DNA of 10,657 bases from Pavlovales sp. CCMP2436 (taxonomy: Eukaryota > Haptophyta > Pavlovophyceae > Pavlovales): positions 873,485-884,141 of the forward strand of contig MU631310.1 of the NCBI GenBank assembly GCA_026770615.1, written 5' to 3'. A model generated the notes under the pieces. The model had not been told where the DNA came from and did not search any database. It saw only the letters and a program-made list of their open reading frames with translations. Below are positions 6,860-10,657 of this stretch, piece by piece (position 1 is the stretch's first letter; each line of letters starts with the position of its first letter). The position numbers and the translations under genes are program-made.

Positions 6860-7330
6860 CTAAGTGCCCCTAGGGGCTGCCCCAGGGGTGAGCCGGACAA
6901 AGCTGAAGTTACCTATGCTTCCCCACACCCCACGCCGAGGCCCCCACGCGCTTAGCGGAGGCGGCGGGCTACCTCTGGCGTGGCCATCAGCCGTCGACAG
7001 TGGTAGTGCACAGCCATATAGTTCATATTGGCACTGGTCCCGCGCCCCTCGAGTTGCGCCCGGCGTGTGCGCGAGCACCATGCGCGGGAACCTGTGGTGT
7101 GTAGTCTCGACATCGCCGAAGAAGCCGGCCGACGCTCCGGCCAAGGGTGTGAAGACCGAGTCCAGTCCAGAGTGACTCAGTCCAGACCGGTGACGCGCAT
7201 CACTTTGCCCTGTGCGGATGCCGGTGCGCGCGTCACTGCGGACCTGCTCGGGCGCGACTTGCTCGGGCTCGAGCGAGTTCCGCCGAGAGTAGTCATCTTC
7301 GCTTGAGGTGTCGCTCCCGTCATCGCTCGC
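6860..7330 (-). CDS. Weak exon candidate, acidic then His/Arg-containing peptide
   Basis: The minus strand is open from a TAG at about 7333-7331 down to TAG at 6862-6860, without a Met until about 7049. The sequence before the first codon reads CCCGACCCACTCTAG, a fair splice acceptor, so this may be a terminal exon. The peptide begins with an acidic Ser/Asp run (SDDGSDTSSEDDYSRR), then GLSHSGLDSVFTPLAG, FFGDVETTHHRFPRMVLAHT and a Pro/Gly-rich end. Other frames here are also open because of GC content, including a plus-strand frame at 7028-7306. No family is recognised. The left end contains the perfect palindrome GCCCCTAGGGGC (6866-6877). Confidence 0.22.
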   Translation of the reverse strand, partial: ASDDGSDTSSEDDYSRRNSLEPEQVAPEQVRSDARTGIRTGQSDARHRSGLSHSGLDSVFTPLAGASAGFFGDVETTHHRFPRMVLAHTPGATRGARDQCQYELYGCALPLSTADGHARGSPPPPLSAWGPRRGVWGSIGNFSFVRLTPGAAPRGT

Positions 7331-8307
7331 CTAGAGTGGGTCGGGCGGTTCCAGGTCCGATCCGATCGAATTTCGCACGTCCGCCGTGCGCTCGCGCTGG
7401 CGATGGGGCCTGTGCAAGCGAACCCGTTTGTACGCCCAAGAGTCCCGGGAGTAGAGCGCCTTGGTTCTTACGAAGATATCTCTCTTCCGCGCCGCAAACT
7501 GCGAGCTTGCCGCGTCCCTGCGCGTCGTCGTCTGCACGGCTCGAAACTGGCCAACACCATGCTTATACCCAAAATTTGGTCTTCGTATCGGGCCTTCGAG
7601 AAGGCGGATCATCAATCTGATTGCTTCCTGGCTGCTATCCCTATGATGTGGCGTCCACGGCGATGTGCGGCGACCCTAGGTCCCCGCCGCGCTGTTCGTC
7701 CGCTACAGCGTGTCGAATGCGTTCTATTAAATAGGGCAAACGTCCTATTTGAAACGCCCAGGAGTGGGACCGATTACATTTTTAACCAATTACGATGGCA
7801 AGCAAAGGCAGGTCGGTGGCAAGGAAGCAGGCGCAATCAGCGTTGATGAAAATGGCAACACTGTGTGTGTACTCGACTGGTAGCCACACAACGACGCAGC
7901 CCACGATGCGCCACCGACAGTGGAGTGATGTGGGAGGGATGCGACCCCCAATTGATGCACCTGAATGCGATCCCCACGTCCCGCGAACAGGCTGGACGAC
8001 ATGTTTGAGCAGCGTGCCGTACATCGGCTTTCATCGGATCGAGCGCTGGTCAGCACTCGACCCGGGATCCGTGGCGGCCAGCATCGATGGCTTTGGCGGT
8101 GGCGCAGCTGCGCTCGCCTTGTCTATCTTGACAATGCCCGCGGTCCTCGGCGTCACCTCCTTGTGGCCGCGAGGCACGTGCGGCCTCTTCTGCTGCGCGT
8201 GTGAGTGGTGCTGCAAGTAGTGCTGCCTGTGTTGGCATGCCTTGAGTAGGAGAGTGCTTCCTGCCTTGAGCAAGGCAGCGCGGAATGTTCTGCGCGGCGT
8301 TCCAGCA
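7331..8307. other. Unassigned region, open frames on both strands, none convincing
   Basis: The longest plus-strand frames are 7403-7846 (147 residues, no recognisable motif) and 7795-8220. The latter is 141 residues from ATG, with a hydrophobic run GAAALALSILTMPAVLGV and a Cys-rich end CGLFCCACEWCCK. A minus-strand frame at 8031-8408 overlaps it. Codon use does not single one out and none shows a known domain. A hairpin AAATAGGGC-AAAC-GTCCTATTT (7730-7751, one mismatch) shares its word with the hairpins near 6813 and 6847. The text ACTGTGTGTGTACTCGAC near 7859 resembles a stretch near 6535. Confidence 0.4.
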
Positions 8308-8484
8308 CCAGATCGGTCAGCGAAGAATCCGTTGACGGCGGATCGGGCCGTCGACGTGAGTCGGAGGTGGTGCCACCTTCTCGCATCTTGCTGGTCCAGA
8401 TCGGTCAACGAGGAAAGCGTTCACGGCGGATCGGGCCGTCGACGCGGGTTGGAAGTGGTGTGCCTCCTTCCCCATCTCGATGGT
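8308..8484. repeat. 88-bp tandem duplication
   Basis: Copy 1 (8308-8395) and copy 2 (8396-8484) both start CCAGATCGGTCA and share the identical core GGCGGATCGGGCCGTCGACG. They differ by scattered substitutions and one length change. The period (88-89) is not a multiple of three, which argues against the unit being a protein repeat. Confidence 0.88.
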
Positions 8485-8740
8485 CCGTAAAAATGCGGCT
8501 GCAGCTACGTGCGCAAGGTCTCTCTGAACGTCATTGACATTGGCATCATGGAGATGTTGACATTGAGAGGTTCAGGGAAGTCGCGCAAGTGATGTCGCTG
8601 GAGCCTTGGGATCGTCTTCGTCTGCTTCGTCGCCTGGAACATCGCTCTAGGCGATCTGGCGGGATGCAGCTTCTCCATAGAGTCGGAGCGCTGCGCGCTC
8701 GTCGGCTCTGCAGGGCGACGAGGTCACATCGGGTATCACT
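8485..8740 (+). other. Short open frames, no supported gene
   Basis: Two adjacent plus-strand frames give peptides with VSLNVIDIGIMEML (about 8513-8560) and DIERFREVAQVMSLEPWDRL (about 8560-8620) followed by an Arg/Leu-rich stretch ending at TAA about 8744-8746. Splicing or a frameshift would be needed to join them. The Arg/Leu richness may just reflect composition. Confidence 0.2.
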
Positions 8741-8859
8741 GTGTTAACCCCACCTCGGGGCCAGTTTTCCGGCGGTGATAACCCGACCTCACCGGTCAGG
8801 CCGTGATAACCCCACCTCGGGCTGTGCATGTCTGGTGATAAACCCGGGGTGGGGCCAGC
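8741..8859. repeat. Cluster of four GTGATAACCCCACCTCGGG direct repeats
   Basis: Copies start at 8741 (GTGTTAACCCCACCTCGGGG), 8775 (GTGATAACCCGACCTC), 8803 (GTGATAACCCCACCTCGGG) and 8835 (GTGATAAACCCGGGGTGGGG). The spacings are 34, 28 and 32 bp. The spacers differ in sequence, so this is not a simple tandem array; it resembles a cluster of binding sites or a short satellite. The first and last copies are each followed by GGGGCCAG. Confidence 0.8.
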
Positions 8860-8996
8860 TATAACAACAAAATTGAGCATTAAATTGCATAAAATGTGAT
8901 TTACAACTACTCAACCCAGGTAGTTCCTTGTGCACCAGCGCTTGGATCTATCAGTGTGTATTTATCTAGAGTGGCGCCCAAGCCAGCGCAGCCCAC

Positions 8997-9088
8997 TAAG
9001 GCACGCAGCGGGCAATGGGCGACGTAGCGCTCAGACCAGCACAACATTCAGAACAGTCAGGCGCCAGCTTGAATCCCTTTCATAAGTA
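8997..9088 (-). mobile_element. Inverted sibling of the 2032-2119 element arm (solo end or far end of a large element)
   Basis: Read on the minus strand, this segment gives AGGGATTCAAGCTGGCG, then GTCTGAGCGCT and GTCGCCCATTGCC, in the same order as the left arm of the foldback element. About 8 differences in ~81 bp can be counted by eye (roughly 90 percent). It is closer to that left arm than the left arm is to its own right arm. Its outer end (TACTTATGAAAGGGATT on the minus strand) is less well conserved and next to TA-rich sequence. No matching opposite arm is seen nearby. Confidence 0.75.
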
Positions 9089-9132
9089 TATATCTAAATT
9101 AACGTCCGTCACCTGACAGGTCTCCACAGGAC

Positions 9133-9212
9133 CCAAGCGTTGAGAAACACTCGGATCAAGGGACCTTAGCAGATCACACGGATACCGTCCCCACCGCTGA
9201 ATACGCGGTGGG
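9133..9212 (-). repeat. Dispersed repeat, copy 2, with adjoining hairpin
   Basis: This is the inverted counterpart of 6417-6478: CACACGGATACCGTCCCC at 9176-9193. It adjoins a perfect hairpin with 8-bp arms, CCCACCGC-TGAATAC-GCGGTGGG (9190-9212). Copy 1 lacks the second arm of this hairpin, so the repeat boundary probably lies between the arms. Confidence 0.65.
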
Positions 9213-9493
9213 CATTGGGGCGTTTGATCGCCACAGGCAGAGCTCCACTGCACGGAGACGGGAAGGAACTCGCGAAGACCTTCATTTTCTTTATATATTT
9301 TATTATCGGCTCAGCAGTTTTCAAGAGGTCTGGGTCTGAGAGCTTCATGACAACACACAGCAGAGATACCGTCAGACGGAGTCGTAGCCGAGACTACAGA
9401 CCCCTTCTCCAATCTCCACCAGCCAGGTCCCCGAGCCGTTGTTCAGGTTGATCATGGGTGATATAAAGTTATTTAATATTTAATCTAGAACGG

Positions 9494-9533
9494 CTTTTAA
9501 AAGAAGCGATCGCTTGAAAGTTTAATCACGTGA
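9494..9533. promoter_or_regulatory. Cluster of three perfect palindromes upstream of the membrane-protein exons
   Basis: CTTTTAAAAG (9494-9503), AAGCGATCGCTT (9504-9515) and TCACGTGA (9526-9533, containing the E-box core CACGTG) lie within 40 bp. They sit at the junction between an AT-rich stretch (about 9450-9525) and the GC-rich coding exons. The position would suit a promoter, but an upstream exon may exist, so the regulatory role is only a suggestion. Confidence 0.35.
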
Positions 9534-10657
9534 ACTTCGCCCCCGGCTGCCTGAACTCATCGCGCGCGAGAAGGAGTTCTACGAGGCGCCCGTTGCCGAG
9601 CAGGCGGTGGAGCACCCGGATCGCTATCGCGTGGATGGCGCCGAGCCGAGACCTGTATGGTGCGCGAGCGTTCGGGCCCCATTCGCGCGGGGCGTCTATT
9701 GTTCGCGCCTTCCTCTGTGGCATGGGTACACACGCGTCTCCCGCGGTGCGTCGCTGACTTCACGCGACGGCACTTGCCCCCTCCCCGTAGTCTGTGCAGG
9801 CCTCAACAGCTACGCCCTCAACATCTTCGTGTAGTTTGGCCTTGGCGTGATTGTCCCCGCGGGCTATATCTGGCTGCTCCCTCTACTATCGGAAGCGGGG
9901 TCGCTCCCTCTGCTCAAGGGCTATGGCGAGGACACCGACGCGCCTCTGCTCACAAAGCATCAGGTGCGGGCGTCGCCGCTTGAATGACACTTACCGGCTT
10001 GCCGCTTGTCGGCTTGCCGCTTGTCGGCTCGCCGCGTGTGACTTAGCCGCTTGCGGGGGTGCCGCTTGTCGGCTTGCCGTGAATACTGGCCACCAGTATC
10101 CCAGCGCCGCCCTCCACTCACCCCCCCCCCCCGTCGGCAGGTGAGCTACTTCATCGCCACTTCACCTGGCACCGGCCTCATGGCCGCCTGCTTTGTGCTC
10201 CCGTTGGTATTAATGCATTCTGAGGTATTGATGCACGCCAACACTCCCTCAGCACCCCGCTCGGGTCGGAGGGGGGCCCGTGTGTCTCACGCAAGCTATT
10301 ACGCAAGCTACACCCCTCTCAGATATTCTTACTTTCGAAGCATTGATACAGGAGGCTCGCCGAATCAACATGCTCAACAAGACCAAAATGATCTGCGCGC
10401 AGTACTGGGGGTGCCAATCTTCTTTAAATAATTTAAATAATCTGCTTTTCGCCTTCCAGATCTTCTTCGGCTTGTTCTTGACGTTCACAGTCACGTGGAA
10501 CCGGAACTTGCACACGGCCTTCGTGGCACTTTTTGCCCTCGCGGCGATCTGGCACTTCGTCCTGATCGCCTTCTTCGACCGCGCTCCCTTCTTCGAGATG
10601 GCCGTTCTGACAATGGCCATCGGAGGATTTTTAGGTGTGGGGGGTGTGAGGGTGGGT
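9526..10657 (+). CDS. Multi-exon, multi-pass membrane protein of unknown family (runs off right edge)
   Basis: A soluble segment (about 9550-9654) encodes LPELIAREKEFYEAPVAEQA and ends RVDGAEPRP at a GTATGG donor. Exon 9835-9963 starts after a TAG acceptor with FGLGVIVPAGYIWLLPLL (membrane span) and a loop KGYGEDTDAPLLTKHQ, and ends at CAG|GTGCGG. Exon 10141-10206 follows a long pyrimidine tract and GGCAG; it encodes VSYFIATSPGTGLMAACFVL and ends at a GTATTA donor. The last exon starts at 10460 (after GCCTTCCAG) or at 10352 (after GATACAG); both keep frame. It encodes FFGLFLTFTVTW, TAFVALFALAAIWHFVLIAFF and a third span near MAVLTMAIGGFL, ending at a possible GTGTGG donor near 10635. All junctions are phase 0. 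At least five hydrophobic spans suggest a transporter, channel or scaffold-like membrane protein; no family is recognised. The first segment's start and its link to the rest are the weakest points. Confidence 0.65.
9995..10079. repeat. 15-bp minisatellite inside an intron
   Basis: Units of CGGCTTGCCGCTTGT start at 9995 and 10010, a variant (CGGCTCGCCGCGTGT) at 10025, and degenerate units run to 10079. The array lies wholly inside the inferred intron 9964-10140. That intron also holds a stop in the upstream exon's frame (TGA 9982-9984) and a poly-C tract before its acceptor. Confidence 0.85.

Noticed and set aside
8741..8859. CRISPR-like array
   Set aside because: Only four diverged copies with short unequal spacers, in a eukaryotic context, and no cas genes.
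8972..8982. TGGCGCCCAAG, similar to a retroelement tRNA primer-binding site
   Set aside because: No long terminal repeat precedes it, no polypurine tract or reverse transcriptase is present, and an 11-base match is weak.
9607..9834. A single continuous reading frame from 9607 to a TAG at 9832-9834 as a complete small protein
   Set aside because: The middle part looks like intron, and the TAG is better read as a splice acceptor because the frame continues as a membrane span directly after it.

Overview
The window looks like nuclear DNA of a GC-rich, repeat-laden microbial eukaryote, most probably an alga of the haptophyte kind. This is an inference, from the style of the Cys2-His2 zinc finger (CDEPGC fingers with an SGERPF linker), the long ribonuclease-inhibitor-type leucine-rich repeat array, GT-AG introns carrying minisatellites and poly-C tracts, and many short tandem repeats. 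There is no bacterial gene organisation, no operon, no rRNA or tRNA and no CRISPR. Most long open frames are shadows caused by high GC or by repeat units whose length is a multiple of three.

Layout. 1-306 (minus): start of a zinc-finger gene that runs off the left edge. 307-928: intergenic, with a 50-bp tandem duplication. 929-1534 (plus): a doubtful low-complexity exon. 1519-2550: a stack of repeats (poly-C/CA duplication, 139-bp duplication, a 251-bp foldback element with TA target duplication, two minisatellites). 2533-4690 (minus): a 15-repeat LRR gene broken by at least four frame lesions and one stop. 4735-6409 (plus, divergent from the LRR gene): a Pro-rich tandem-repeat reading frame with [Y/H]-E-P motifs. 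It is broken by a 167-bp TA-flanked MITE, whose empty site can be read from the neighbouring repeats, and by three further stops. 6410-9520: mostly unassigned, with palindromes, one weak minus-strand exon candidate, an 88-bp tandem duplication, a cluster of GTGATAACCCC repeats and a second copy of the foldback element's arm. 9526-10657 (plus): a convincing multi-exon gene for an unrecognised multi-pass membrane protein, with phase-0 introns, running off the right edge.

The best biology here is a genomic fossil record. Two divergent repeat-protein genes are both decaying, and most lesions can be dated against sibling repeats in the same array. At least two MITE-like families with TA target sites sit beside or inside them. 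The only genes that look intact are the two cut by the window edges. I see no coherent novel multi-gene system.
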